This document shows, piece by piece, positions 11,717 to 22,053 of a DNA stretch of 64,000 nucleotides. The translations under genes were made by a program, and so were the position numbers. This stretch comes from Bimuria novae-zelandiae CBS 107.79 (taxonomy: Eukaryota; Ascomycota; Dothideomycetes; Pleosporales; Didymosphaeriaceae), in NCBI GenBank assembly GCA_010015655.1, contig ML976658.1:619030-683029 (forward strand). The letters are read 5' to 3'. The notes below the pieces were generated by a model, which searched no databases, had not been told where the DNA came from, and was given only the letters and a program-made list of their open reading frames with translations. Position 1 is the first letter of the stretch; every line of letters starts with the position of its first letter.

Positions 11717-11984
11717 GGGGGTAGACCTGGGGAGGGCGCATGAGAGGGTGTTAGGGAGTGAGGCGCTGGAGAGTGGGGTGTGTGTAGAGATAGATTGGTA
11801 TTACAAACAATGGAAGATCGTTCTCTAATGTGTGCGTTTGGGAAGAGGTGTATTGAATCTTGATGATGCTCATCACCAACTATGCACGCATAGATATTCT
11901 CGTCGTCTCGAGGCTGTTCAGCAGACCTGAGTCTATATACGTCGGGCTTTTTTGGCGCAGAGTTGAATCTTCACACTACCTCTT
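11717..11984. other. 3' flank of the carnitine acetyltransferase gene
   Basis: Non-coding transition between the gene and the degenerate repeat array. No ORF or repeat is recognised. Confidence 0.5.
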
Positions 11985-14900
11985 CACTCCATTTTGGAGA
12001 CCAAAAAAAGCATAAAATGCCATAATGGAGAGCTCCCTTCCTGGGGACTAAAAAATGGCGACTATGGAAACGATGTGTGTCTACTTCCTGGGACCAAAAA
12101 TGCTATCCTAAGACCACACGGTGTCTTCCTCCTAGGGACTAAAAACAGCCTAATCAGCACGTATGGAGTACCTCCGCGCTGGGAGGACTAAAAACTTCCA
12201 TGGCCGCAGCACATGGAGTACCGTCCTGCTGGGAATCAAGAACACCTTCGCCCGTGTATATAAGGGAATCCTCCCGGTGAGAGTAAAAGATAGCATACTC
12301 TTTGACATGAAGTTGCGTCTGGGAGGGGACTAAAAAGAACGGTTAAAGACATACATGGAGTGCCTCCCGGCTGGAGACAAAAACAGGTTACATTAAAAGT
12401 CATGGAGTGCCTTTGGCTAGGGACGGAAAGTTCATATGCCAAGGATCATGGTGCGTCTTTTGGTTGGGGATTAAAAGTCAAGTCGAACTTAGTGATGGAG
12501 TGCCTTCGGGCTAGCGACCAAAAGATGTTTGCGAGTGGACCTAGAGTGGCGATCCCTTCTGCTGGGGACTAAAAAGCGGTTTTGCGTCGGCCTATGGGAG
12601 GTCTTCGGGCTGGGGGCGAAAAATACAGATGTCAAACCGGATGCAGAGCCTTTTGGCTAGGGATTGAAACCCAACCTGACGTTTGTAATGGAGTGGCGTC
12701 TGGCTGGGGACTGAAATGGGTTATTGGAGCCGCCATGGAGAACCCTCGGGCTGGGGACTGAAAAGCGGGTCGGTGGACCACCATGGTGCACCAGCTTCCT
12801 GGCAGACGACCCAAAAAGCCCTGGTCAAATTCTATGAAGAATTAACTCTTGGAGCAATAAAAACTCGCTCTGCACTCGCGATGGAGTGCTTCTTTGGCCA
12901 GGAACTAAAAAGGAAAAGTGCTTGAGTTTGTCCTGGTGCAGTCAAAAAAGCCGCGTGATGCGAGCCCAAGGAGCAGCCACACCGCTCGTGTCTGAAAAAA
13001 GCACCAAGAACTTGTATGGAGCGCGTCCTTTGCCTAGGGGCTACAAAAGCCCCTCCTGAAATTTGATGAAGAAGGGGACCTTTGAGTACTAAAAGTTCTA
13101 GGGGAACGATTGCATAGAGCGCTTTTGGTTGGGGACTAAAAGCGGAACAGATCGACCGAATGGAGTACGTTCTGCGGAGGACAAGAAAATTCGAGCATGC
13201 AAACGATAGCGCGCTTTGTCACTGCGACCAAAATTGACGAAACCACGTCGCAATAAAGGCTGTCTGTGTGAAGTAAAAAATAAATGAAGTAGATTATATG
13301 GAGAGTCTTTCCCGGTGGGTACAAATTCAACGGAACTCGAGCAAATGGGGGTGTTCGGTCTTGGGACTGAGATCCTGGACGCGTACAGCCATGGAGTGCG
13401 TTTTTGGAGAATCAAAAGGGTTGGGAAAGCAAATTATGGAGTGCACCCTTGGGTGACTACAAATCCTAATGTGGAAAAAATGATGGAGCTTCTGTTCCGC
13501 GAGAACAAAATCAACAGAAGAAGTCCTATGGAGGCCATTTTCTTTCTTTCCGAGACACTGAAAAGAAGGACCGGTTCTGTCATGGAGCGTCTCCTTCGGC
13601 GCGGGCTCAAAATCGATGACGTAAACGACATGGAGGGCATCCTTGGGGAACAAAAAAGGTGCTATACTTGCGGGTATGGAGTTTCTGTCCCGCAAAAACA
13701 AACTGGCTACTTGTGCCACTCATGGAGTGACCGTCTCCTTATTTCTAGGCTAAAAAATACAAGAGTATCTTAGCATGGAGCGTCTCCTCCGGTATGGACT
13801 CAAAGTTCATAACGGCCCAAATATTTGAACATGGAGCGCCCCCGTGGGTGAAGAAAACTGGCAGAGAAAGGTGTCTATGTGGGACTTACCGCTGCGAGCA
13901 CTAGAGTTTACCGTAGAAACGTGAATGGTGTGGCTTCATCCTTCGCTCCAGGACTGAATAACTACGTTGTGGGATTGTTGGGATTGTCATGGAGTACCTC
14001 CTTTACGACTTAAGCTTGCATCTATACAAGCTATCGAGTGCTACTTGGGGCGACGAAAATGAACAAAGGATGCGCTGAATGGAGTTCTTCTTGCGAGCAC
14101 TAAAATGATGGCACCTTCGTCGCGATGGGCTGCCTCTGCTTCGGGTAATTGAATAGGTCTACCATTATATCAATGGAGTAATTGGTCCTGCGGACACTAA
14201 AATGGTGACCCGTCCAATGCGATGGAGTGCCTTCGTCCTTATCTGGACCCTCTGCTTCTTTTGCACTAAAATGGATCCATGTTCAACTTAATAATTTGCT
14301 TCTTCCTGCGAGCACTAAAATGAGTCACGCTCACTTCAATGGAGTACCTTCGTGCTTCTTTCTGGGACTAAACACAAAAAATTCGTTCCGTCTTGCGCAT
14401 CTAACATGCGTCGATGGACCGCCATAAAGTGAACTCTTAGGTGACTTGTATTCACTAAGTTTGCCTTGATCCTATGACCTTCTGCCCGCACTTGTATTCA
14501 CATTCAAGTATCCCTCTGAGGTGCCTTCCTCCTTCCTGGTTGGACTCAAAACACATTCCAGCGGGCGTATGTGTGGAGCATCTGTCTTCTTGCCACTAGA
14601 ATCTGATTCAGTTGGCTGGTATGGAGTGGGACCTTGAGTGTCTCGAAGCCAGTGGGACGCTCGCGATGGCGTTTTTTTCTCTACGAGAAATAAAATGCAA
14701 CGACTATGGACTGATGGTTGTTTCTTGGAACTCACAAGCACTTGCGCTACATCCTACTAAGATTGATCTTCACCAGCACTAAAAGTATTGAACATAATAA
14801 CATATAAGGTGCACCTTTGGGTCACTGAGAAGACACGACGGGTCGGCTATGGCACTTCCTTCTGCGGGCAATAAAATATAATGTCCCAGAAGCGATGGGA

Positions 14901-15960
14901 CGGCTTGTTTTCTGAAGTCCAAAAAGCACAAGCGCTATGCTTTATGAATATTCTCCTTCTCCAGCACCAAAACTCGATTCCAGAATAACACATGGAGTGC
15001 GCCTGGGGATGACTAACAAATTATGCGATGCCTGCATCATGAAGCTCCTCTTCTGCGAGGAACATAAATGCTGCGTAATCCTCGTGATGAGATATCGTTG
15101 CCCTAAGTGACGAACTCCTATCCTGGCATATGAAGTGTTGCCTCCTCGCGAACTAGAATCGTTCGAGGACGAAGTCTATCGAGTGCACCGTTGGGTGACA
15201 GAAATTGAGAGGCCGAGCCCTCATGAAGGTCGCCTTCTGCGAGACCTAAAGGGATAATAAGCTGAGTGATGGGAAGACTTTCTTTCTGAGGTATCAAGGT
15301 TTGGGATAAACCATACATGAGATGTGGCCTCCTGAATGGACTTGAAACGCGCAAGTGTTATAACTGACGTAAAGGTTTCCCTCTGCTGGCGAGGAGTCAA
15401 AGTAATAGCGAAAACAGCTGATGGGAGACTTCCTCCCTCGAGTTCAAAAGTCACGCGAAGGAAGGAACGGAGTACGTTCATAGGGGACTAAAATAAGGGA
15501 TTCCCGTCCGTATGAAGACCTCTCTTCGGCGCGACGCACAATGCAGACGAATGGGGGGACACGGGAAGCTTCCTCTGGGCTGGTATTTCGCTCTGCTGGC
15601 GAGCACAGCCACTTCAATATATACTATGGAGCTTCTATTCTTGGAGGACTAAAACCCTACTGATGTGGGACATGTAAGCCTCCGCTGTGCTGGAGAATAA
15701 CAAAAAAAGCCCAAAAAAGACTTTCATTAGGTATCACACAGGACACAGGTGATGGCTGACTTGGGTTTGCTGCCGAGCTGAAATCCATTGACCCAGGAGA
15801 GCATGATGCTGCTTGGTTAGGAATCTAACAACTATATAACTGGCAGTAGAGACTATGAGGACGTTCTCCTGGGAGTATGAAAAATATGTTAAGGCTGAGT
15901 GTAATGGGAAAGCTCCGCTTTGTTGGAAAGTAGGCAATAAAAACGTCTTTGCTTTGCCAG
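11985..15960. repeat. Degenerate ~47-bp interspersed-unit array (conserved block + variable block)
   Basis: About 4 kb built of roughly 80 diverged units. Each unit has a recognisable block that begins ATGGAGTGCC and ends about 18 bp later in GGGGACTAAAA, then a segment with no visible conservation. Clear copies begin at 12163, 12402, 12495, 12641, 12688, 12735, 12880, 13391, 13582, 13721 and 15625. The ends of successive AAAA anchors in the first kilobase fall 45, 45, 49, 48, 46, 48, 47, 46, 47, 47, 52, 48, 46, 47, 48, 53, 46 and 48 bp apart. The variable segment is 17 bp in many units (AGGTTACATTAAAAGTC before 12402, CCAACCTGACGTTTGTA before 12688, GGGTTATTGGAGCCGCC before 12735). The period is not a multiple of three and the anchor contains TAA, so it is not protein-coding. 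Unit identity fades in places; edges are accurate to about 50 bp. Confidence 0.85.
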
Positions 15961-16155
15961 CAGCAAAACTATAAGCAATAGCAACCAACTAGAAGAAACG
16001 AGACCAGAAGAGAAGAAACTAAATTCAACATGTATGAGATCTATACGGGCCAAAGAAATAGTGAAAGATGACCGTGGAGCCGTACATTGAAAATGAGGCG
16101 TAAGCTACCAGAGAATGCTTTATAAGACCCTGTGTTTGTATATGGCTCGTGATTA

Positions 16156-17289
16156 TCACTCGGCATCCTCCAGGGTTAAGTTTTCAAGGTCCTCGAGCTC
16201 AATATCGACCAAGGGATTCTGACCCTTCTTGAGCTCAGCCACATTCTCAAGTTTCCTGGCGAAGGTTCCACCTGTCCCAAAGTCAGCACGAACATGTCTG
16301 CTTCCAGCTTGCTGCACCTACAGTTGTTGTAGACTATGTCATACGTCGTGTCCTTTTCGAGAATAGTCTTGCCTGTCTGAACGAATTTGCTTGGCACGGC
16401 GAACTCGGGGTTAGCATTGCCTTTGAAGTGAAACTCGCCCTTTGGCCACTTCTTGAGCGCGGCCTTGCATTCGTAATGCCTTTCGATGCCGCGATGCTTG
16501 CACTTAGCACCGTGAACCTTGAGGCACTCTTGCTTGGCCTTTGCCTTCCAGTTTGTCGGTACCCTCAATGGCTTGATGAGCTCCAATGACGTGGCCTCAA
16601 AGTCAAGTGCACCGTCAGCAGGGTTGTGCGTCCTCTTCTTGACCACACCCATGATGAGATGCTGGTGGTTCACCAGACCGGGCTCGCTCTTGAATCGCAG
16701 AAGGTATGCGTGACCTTCTATTAGCTTTGGCTTTCCTGCCTTCTTCGCAGCTTTTTCGAGGACCCTATAGTTTGCAGTCTTCTTGACCTTCTGCTTGGGA
16801 GGGCAGCTCTGGCCAGCGGGTTCGCCAGCGCGGACGATGAGCTTGCCATTCTTGTCTTTGGTGCCCTTTGGTGTCTTGCATGTGTCCTTCTTCGGTTTCT
16901 TGGTGGGTGGCTTGCGGTTGGCGGGCTTCTTGGGCTTCTTGGTGCTGAGGTGTGTCAGTCAAGAGGTACATGGCCTCACAAACAAGGCCACCTTACACAG
17001 GCTTCTTCTTCCTTTGGGGCCTCTTTCGAGCAGGTCTCTTCTTGCGTGTACGGCCTCCTCTGGCTCGTCCTCTCTTCTCGATATCCAAACCTATCTCTTC
17101 CTCCTGAGAAACGAGATCCCTGGCTTGGACCTGTGCATCGTCATGGCGGCCGCCAGGAAGAAGACTTTTGGCAAAGTCTAGTGGGGCGTCCAGAAAACCC
17201 GCGAGACCATTGTTCTCAACTACCGGAGCAGAGATCGTGTAAAGGACCAGAAGGCTCAACAGAAAGAAAGCAACTCTAGGAGCCCGCAT
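16156..17289 (-). CDS. Secreted, lysine-rich, six-cysteine protein of unknown function
   Basis: Exons (minus) 17289-16997, 16944-16322 and 16271-16156; 343 aa. Introns of 52 bp (GTAAGG...CTCAG) and 50 bp (GTAGGT...ACAG, with a GCTGAC branch site) were placed by phase. The N-terminus is a signal peptide (MRAPRVAFFLLSLLVLYTISA). A dibasic EKRG near residue 73 could be a kexin site. A strongly basic K/R/P-rich stretch spans about residues 75-125. The rest holds six cysteines (DTC, QSC, QEC, AKC, YEC, NNC), enough for three disulfides, and an acidic tail (LEDLENLTLEDAE). I recognise no known domain. It could be an effector-like or wall/nucleic-acid-binding secreted protein; that is speculation. 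It is the nearest gene to the right edge of the degenerate array. Confidence 0.75.
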
Positions 17290-18357
17290 GATTGGGACGT
17301 GGGAAAACGAAACACGATTAAAGCATCGGCAATGGAGGCACAGCCTTTAAATACAAAAAACCAAGAAGGGTGCTCGAGGTAGGCGCAAAAGAGTGTCTGA
17401 AGTTTGTTGAAAACAAAAGCAGTAGATGCCGAAATCTGAGCTATGTGAACAATGGCGAAGAGACACTTATATAATTCGTGAGATACTCTGCTTATGGCTC
17501 CAGACATGAAAGGAAATCCTCTCCTAAGAGCAACTGGGCTGTGTTCGCGCGAGAACACATTAGAACTGTACCGTTACGTCCTGACATGTAGACTCGCGTC
17601 GTCCACAGCCATGTCATTGGAGAAGCGCTGATGAACAGCTCTATTGATCGCTGTGGTAGACTTGCGGCACTTCATTGTGCAGTTGATCTCAAGAAGAAGG
17701 TTGGTGCCCGACAGACTAGTATTGTCGTGGGGGCTGGTTTTTCGCACGATATTAGCGGACAGGCGTAGCACCCCGCATACGCCCGCTTACTTCTTATATC
17801 CCGCACTTTGTCCGAGTGTGCGAGAGTGAGACCTTCGATGCATGAGGCACGCCACATTGTTGGATCAGTCCTGGCAGCCTGTTTGAGACAACAGATATGT
17901 GTCACCCAAATGGCAAAACGACGATTCTTTCGTGAGATCGCACGGTCTGACCATGGAATGAAAGCGCTGCCAGTCATACATTTTTACAGGATTGGCGTGT
18001 ACTATGTGCCATAGGGTAGGAAGGTCTACGCATGATTCACAAGACGGCCATCATCTGTTCGTTGTTGTTCTAGGGTCGATTCTCGAGATTGGGTTGCCAT
18101 GTCTCTGCTGACGGCACGCGCAAGGTATCTATAACGAAGAAGTCGATGGCATGATAATTGCGGAAATGGTGTTCGTGATGTCCGATGCGTTTGTAGTTGC
18201 TGATAGTCGCGTTACGTGCCTGTGGTTGCGAAAGCGCATCATGTTTCATCCGAGCGACCTTACCCGAAGAGGTTAGCCCATTAAAAAGGTCCATCACACC
18301 CGTGCATTCACCCATCTCAGACCTGAGTACTGCACTTACCTACGGCGCACCCAAATA
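17290..18357. other. Divergent intergenic region
   Basis: 1.07 kb between the secreted-protein gene and the next + strand gene. Short ORFs in it show no family features. It presumably carries both promoters. Confidence 0.45.
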
Positions 18358-19530
18358 ATGCAGCATGTTGGGATCCTCTGGCCTACTGGAGGCTTGAAAT
18401 TGCGCGTGGCCAGCCGAGCTCGCATGGCGCATCCACGTTTGCCGGTCTGGGGACGCGCGTTAACAACCTATCCCCTGGGGAACATGACAGCAACAACACC
18501 AGCAACCAGCGGTTTGCATCATCGAGAGAGCGAAGCAGCGACACACCATGTGCATTGGCTCCTAATGCGGCGATGCTACAGCACGAATAACCAACGCCAG
18601 GAGCCGTCACCCGACTTTGAGGCAATAAGATTGTGTCTGAGATCCGCCCTACCTGGACCTGGCAAGAAATTATCATCAGAAACCAGACGAAACAAACGCG
18701 CATTGGAACTCGTTATTGAGAAGCTAGACGAGGTTGCAGCGTTACGAAGCCCGCCGCCGTACCCTCATCGCACGCATGTTATGGCAAGAAAATTTGTGGA
18801 AGAAGCGTCCCAGAGCGTCATACAATTCCAAAAGAATTTGCTGATTGAACTAATTCCGCGGCTCGACAGTGTCGCCGCCGCCCAGGTTCAGCGCAGACAT
18901 CGCGCAATAGGAAAAGGGCTCGACTCACAAGGAGAAAACACCGAGGATGCGAACGTCAATGGCTCCGATGCCCTAAGCGTACAAAAAGGCGACCCACAAC
19001 AGGAAGTATCCGTCTCGACATCCGAACCTGATCCGACCCCAGAGGAAGTCCTCTACCACCGTCTCGGCAATACAGTCGAGTTCGACCGCCAAAAGGCTCG
19101 CAAAGGTGTGCTCCAGGTTCCAGTGTACATTTACGAGCTTTTCTCCGGACAAACGCGATTTGTTGGTGGCTTCGTATCTGCACACAGGGCCGGAAGACTC
19201 CTTGGCATCAGCGAAGAACGAGTGAAGAAGCACATGCGTGAGCAGACACCCTACGAATCCAACAATGGCCTGAAATACAGATTTTCTACGCCGGACATGA
19301 CGCCTAAAAGCTTTGTCAAAGATGAGGCGGAATTTGTCAAACCCGTAAAGAAGAAAAAGAAGGACAAGAAGCAGAAGAAGGGAGTGAAGGAAACCCAAGA
19401 GCCAGAGAGAAGGAAGCTGCAAGAAGCCTTTCCCTCAGCTGGTGAAGGGCCTGTTAGAGACAAATCACTTGGGCAGGAGAGGCAGGGGCATACTGATGGT
19501 CGTAATTGGCAGAGCTCAAGAAATTCGTGA
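18358..19530 (+). CDS. Conserved-looking protein of unknown function, possibly mitochondrial
   Basis: A 390-aa single-exon ORF with no recognised domain. The N-terminal ~75 residues are rich in Arg, Ser and Ala with few acidic residues and include RRCYSTNN, the sort of sequence seen at mitochondrial presequence cleavage sites; an inner ATG before RRCYST is an alternative start. The core contains a helical segment (RRNKRALELVIEKLDEVAAL), a charged linker, and a compact block VPVYIYELFSGQTRFVGGF followed by AGRLLGISEERVKKHM, which has a helix-turn-helix feel. The C-terminus is a lysine-rich tail (PVKKKKKDKKQKKG). Function not assigned. Confidence 0.65.
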   Translation: MQHVGILWPTGGLKLRVASRARMAHPRLPVWGRALTTYPLGNMTATTPATSGLHHRESEAATHHVHWLLMRRCYSTNNQRQEPSPDFEAIRLCLRSALPGPGKKLSSETRRNKRALELVIEKLDEVAALRSPPPYPHRTHVMARKFVEEASQSVIQFQKNLLIELIPRLDSVAAAQVQRRHRAIGKGLDSQGENTEDANVNGSDALSVQKGDPQQEVSVSTSEPDPTPEEVLYHRLGNTVEFDRQKARKGVLQVPVYIYELFSGQTRFVGGFVSAHRAGRLLGISEERVKKHMREQTPYESNNGLKYRFSTPDMTPKSFVKDEAEFVKPVKKKKKDKKQKKGVKETQEPERRKLQEAFPSAGEGPVRDKSLGQERQGHTDGRNWQSSRNS

Positions 19531-20485
19531 TCGTAGTTGGATGCTTCTACTGCATTACGGAGTCCACAGATTCGACACTGTAAATTATGTTTTAGATAAG
19601 TGTAAATTTACATACTGGCCAATTCTGTTATTATTACTAATTTTATCGTTGCTTAATGCGACCACGTCAATCCGACTTGCCCGACTTAACACAATGTATG
19701 CTTCCGCCGCCCAAACTCTTTCTGTAATAGTCTGCTTCTACCTCAAGTTTCGTGAAGATCTTTGTTGTCGCCTTTCCGATGCCTTGTTTCCTCGGCAGTT
19801 ATCACGTATTTATGCCAATTGTAATTAATGTGTTAGACTTCTTGCAAACTACACAAAGCATATATAAGCATTCGCTCCGCGGTTGAGTGTCGTAGAGGCA
19901 CACCTTCGCAGTCCGCAATCGCAAATTGTAACGAACCGATACAAAGCTTTCGTTCATTGCGTACACTTCCTGAGTTACCTCATTCCGCCATCACTACTGG
20001 ACCAAAATATAGGCAGGGGTCCTGTTACTGAGTAACGAACTTATATTTTGGATTACGTGTATAACACCTCAACGTCGACAATTTTGGTCAATGGACGAGA
20101 CAACAATGGCATAATTTATTAGTCACTTTTATGTGGGTTGGCGTTCGAGTAGCTAGCTGTGCGTTTGAGTTGAAAGTGCGACCGGGGCACCTGCCTCCGC
20201 AGAGACGCAGTTGAACGGCACACCATGTGACAGTGCACGATTCACACGAGTCCCCTCGAAGTCTTGGCCCTTTGGCTTTACTGATCTATATAAACCCCAC
20301 GCTCTCCGCCCTGTCTCACTATATTTTCTCCATCACCTTCGCACGCTTCTGGCCTATCACCTTTATCGGCTCGTTTCAATCATCAACGACGGGAAACAGT
20401 TTTTGCGTCCCTCGCAAACATATATACAATACACCCATCAATTTCCCCTTCAATTGCACTCTCAATCTCTAATAATAACGCAGTC
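19531..20485. promoter_or_regulatory. Intergenic region and promoter of the split ubiquitin-like gene
   Basis: 955 bp. A TATA-like CTATATAAACCCC at about 20285-20297 lies some 190 bp upstream of the ATG at 20486 and is followed by a pyrimidine-rich leader, as expected of an active fungal promoter. A second TATATAA is at about 19860. No other gene is recognised. Confidence 0.45.
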
Positions 20486-20711
20486 ATGTCGAACTCTATG
20501 AGCTGCAAAATCGTTAAGAACAATGTCGTCATCAATAACGACTTGCACATCGAGTTCAAGCGCACCATCCGAGTACCGGACAATTGTCAGCAAGTCTCAA
20601 AGTTGCCGCCGTCGCTGGGCTCATTCCCGCTCAAGAAGGCATCCGAATACACTGCAAAGCTGCCTGGTCCCGTGGCCGCAAAAGGCGGTGTATTCTTCCC
20701 GATGCACCTTA
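20486..20711 (+). pseudogene. 5' fragment of ubiquitin-like-domain protein gene, split by a hAT element
   Basis: Codes for the N-terminus of a fungal protein (MSNSMSCKIVKNNVVINN ... LPPSLGSFPLKKASEYTAKL ... GGVFFPMHL). Similarity stops at the 8-bp target duplication (20712-20719) where the transposon begins. The other half resumes at about 32768. The ORF itself continues into transposon sequence as far as 21067 and would encode a chimeric 193-residue product. Confidence 0.85.
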
Positions 20712-20719
20712 AGTATCTC
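20712..20719. repeat. Left copy of the 8-bp target-site duplication
   Basis: AGTATCTC immediately precedes the left terminal inverted repeat. The same octamer follows the right inverted repeat at 32705-32712. An 8-bp duplication is characteristic of hAT transposition. Confidence 0.93.
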
Positions 20720-20890
20720 CAGCGCTTTCAACGTACAGTACTCCGCACCGCACCGAGCTCCTGTACGTTCGTGCGGGTAGTAGGGGGAAATACGTACGTA
20801 CGGCACGCCAAGACAGTGAGGGAGGTGCGTTACGTACAGCGTAGAGGTCGAATTTCTGGCCGTACGGGCCGTAGAATGCATACAAATTGC

Positions 20891-21240
20891 CTAATCGAGA
20901 AGGAAATTGGTGGAGAGGTCGCTAGCGACGTCGTCACTCTTCTTCTGCTCCTTCTGCTGCTCTCCATCCTTCTTGACGACGTGGGCAACCAGCTGGGTGA
21001 GGTAACTCGTGACGGCGTCCCTTCTCAGCCAATTCTTTTGAAGCTAGAGAGCTTCTATCACCGCTAGGGACAGTGAATTGCGATCGCACGTGACTGTACG
21101 TTTGGCGGAGGAGAAACAGCGCTCGCAGTCGCATGAGGTGGCTAGCACAGAGAGGTGATCCATTGCCATTTTATAGACGATTAGGTAACGTTTCTGCCCT
21201 ATCTCCGTCCACCAGCGGTGTGGATCTTAGAGTAGAGCTG
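20891..21240 (-). pseudogene. hAT transposase C-terminal dimerisation region (broken)
   Basis: Minus-strand translation gives DPHRWWTEIGQKRYLIVYKM, then MDHLSVLATSCDCERCFSSA, KRTVTCDRNSLSLAVIEAL, a TAG, and LQKNWLRRDAVTSYL before the true stop at 20893-20891. The -ER-FS-A block is the hallmark of the hAT C-terminal dimerisation domain. The internal TAG reads as CAG changed to TAG, a CpA-to-TpA change as produced by RIP. Upstream coding sequence (above 21240) is too mutated to follow. Confidence 0.85.
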
Positions 21241-21803
21241 CTAAAATAAGAGAGGCTAATATAATAAGCTTATCTTTATAAAAATTATTAAAATACTTAT
21301 TTAGCTATATTATATGTTTCCACTACTTAAAGCTCTTCTTGCTAGTAAGAAGGTAATTATTAACCTATATTATATAAATCCTTTAATTATCGCTAGCTTA
21401 CGCGCTAGGGACTTTATATTTACTAAATAGCTTAAATAGCTACTTATTATTATCTTTCTTATAGAAATTCTTTGCCTTTAAGTATTATTTAAAAACGTCT
21501 TTAATAGAATTTCCTATCTTTTTTTGCTATAGCTTATGCCTCCGCTAGTAGGTCTTAAACTAGGAAAGTCGTAGAAATAGGTAAAAAGTAGTCGCGATAT
21601 AATAAAGTAATAGTAAGGTGTTAAGGATAACCTTTTTAAAGTACGTAATAAGCTTCTTAAAGGTAAGTATAATACTAAAAACTATACAGTTATAGTGCTT
21701 AAAGCGTTTAATTTAATAGACGCTATTTTTATTATTACTACTAAAAAACGCGTAGATTTTTTATAAGTTAATAATTATCTACTATAAGCTTTTAAATTTG
21801 CTA

Positions 21804-22053
21804 TGTCGGTTCACAGGTAGCAAGGAATGAACAAGTAACTCTCTGTCTTTGGTATCTAGTGTCTGTATTTTCTGTGTGTTCTGTAATAGTTCTATATACC
21901 TTCCTTCCAGTTCTCGTGGATGTGAGCGAGTACCAGGTGGTGTGGAGGCGAAGGGGTTTCGGTACAGTATCAGGTTAACTGGAAGTGAGGGGGTACAAGG
22001 GTATGATTGGGTTACACAGTTCCCTTAGCGCGGAAGGCGAGGCAGTGCAGACA
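21804..22053 (-). repeat. LTR, 3' LTR in coding sense
   Basis: 250 bp, TG...CA, differing from the other LTR at five positions by eye, all transitions. The purine-rich AAAAGAAAAG just inside it on the minus strand (about 22060-22075) is a candidate polypurine tract. Confidence 0.9.

Noticed and set aside
13315..13773. 152-aa ORF inside the array and similar ORFs on both strands
   Set aside because: The apparent repeated peptides come from the 47-bp units read in shifting frames. The period is not a multiple of three and no codon-level conservation is visible.
11985..15960. CRISPR array
   Set aside because: The repeat/spacer look is real, but the repeats are highly diverged, the spacers are only about 17 bp, no cas-like gene is nearby and the host is a eukaryote. 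It is reported as a degenerate array of unknown nature instead.
20738..21067. C-terminal part of the 193-aa ORF starting at 20486
   Set aside because: Beyond about 20711 the sequence is the hAT terminal region (TIR and antisense of the transposase), so the tail is a chimeric read-through and not a real protein domain.
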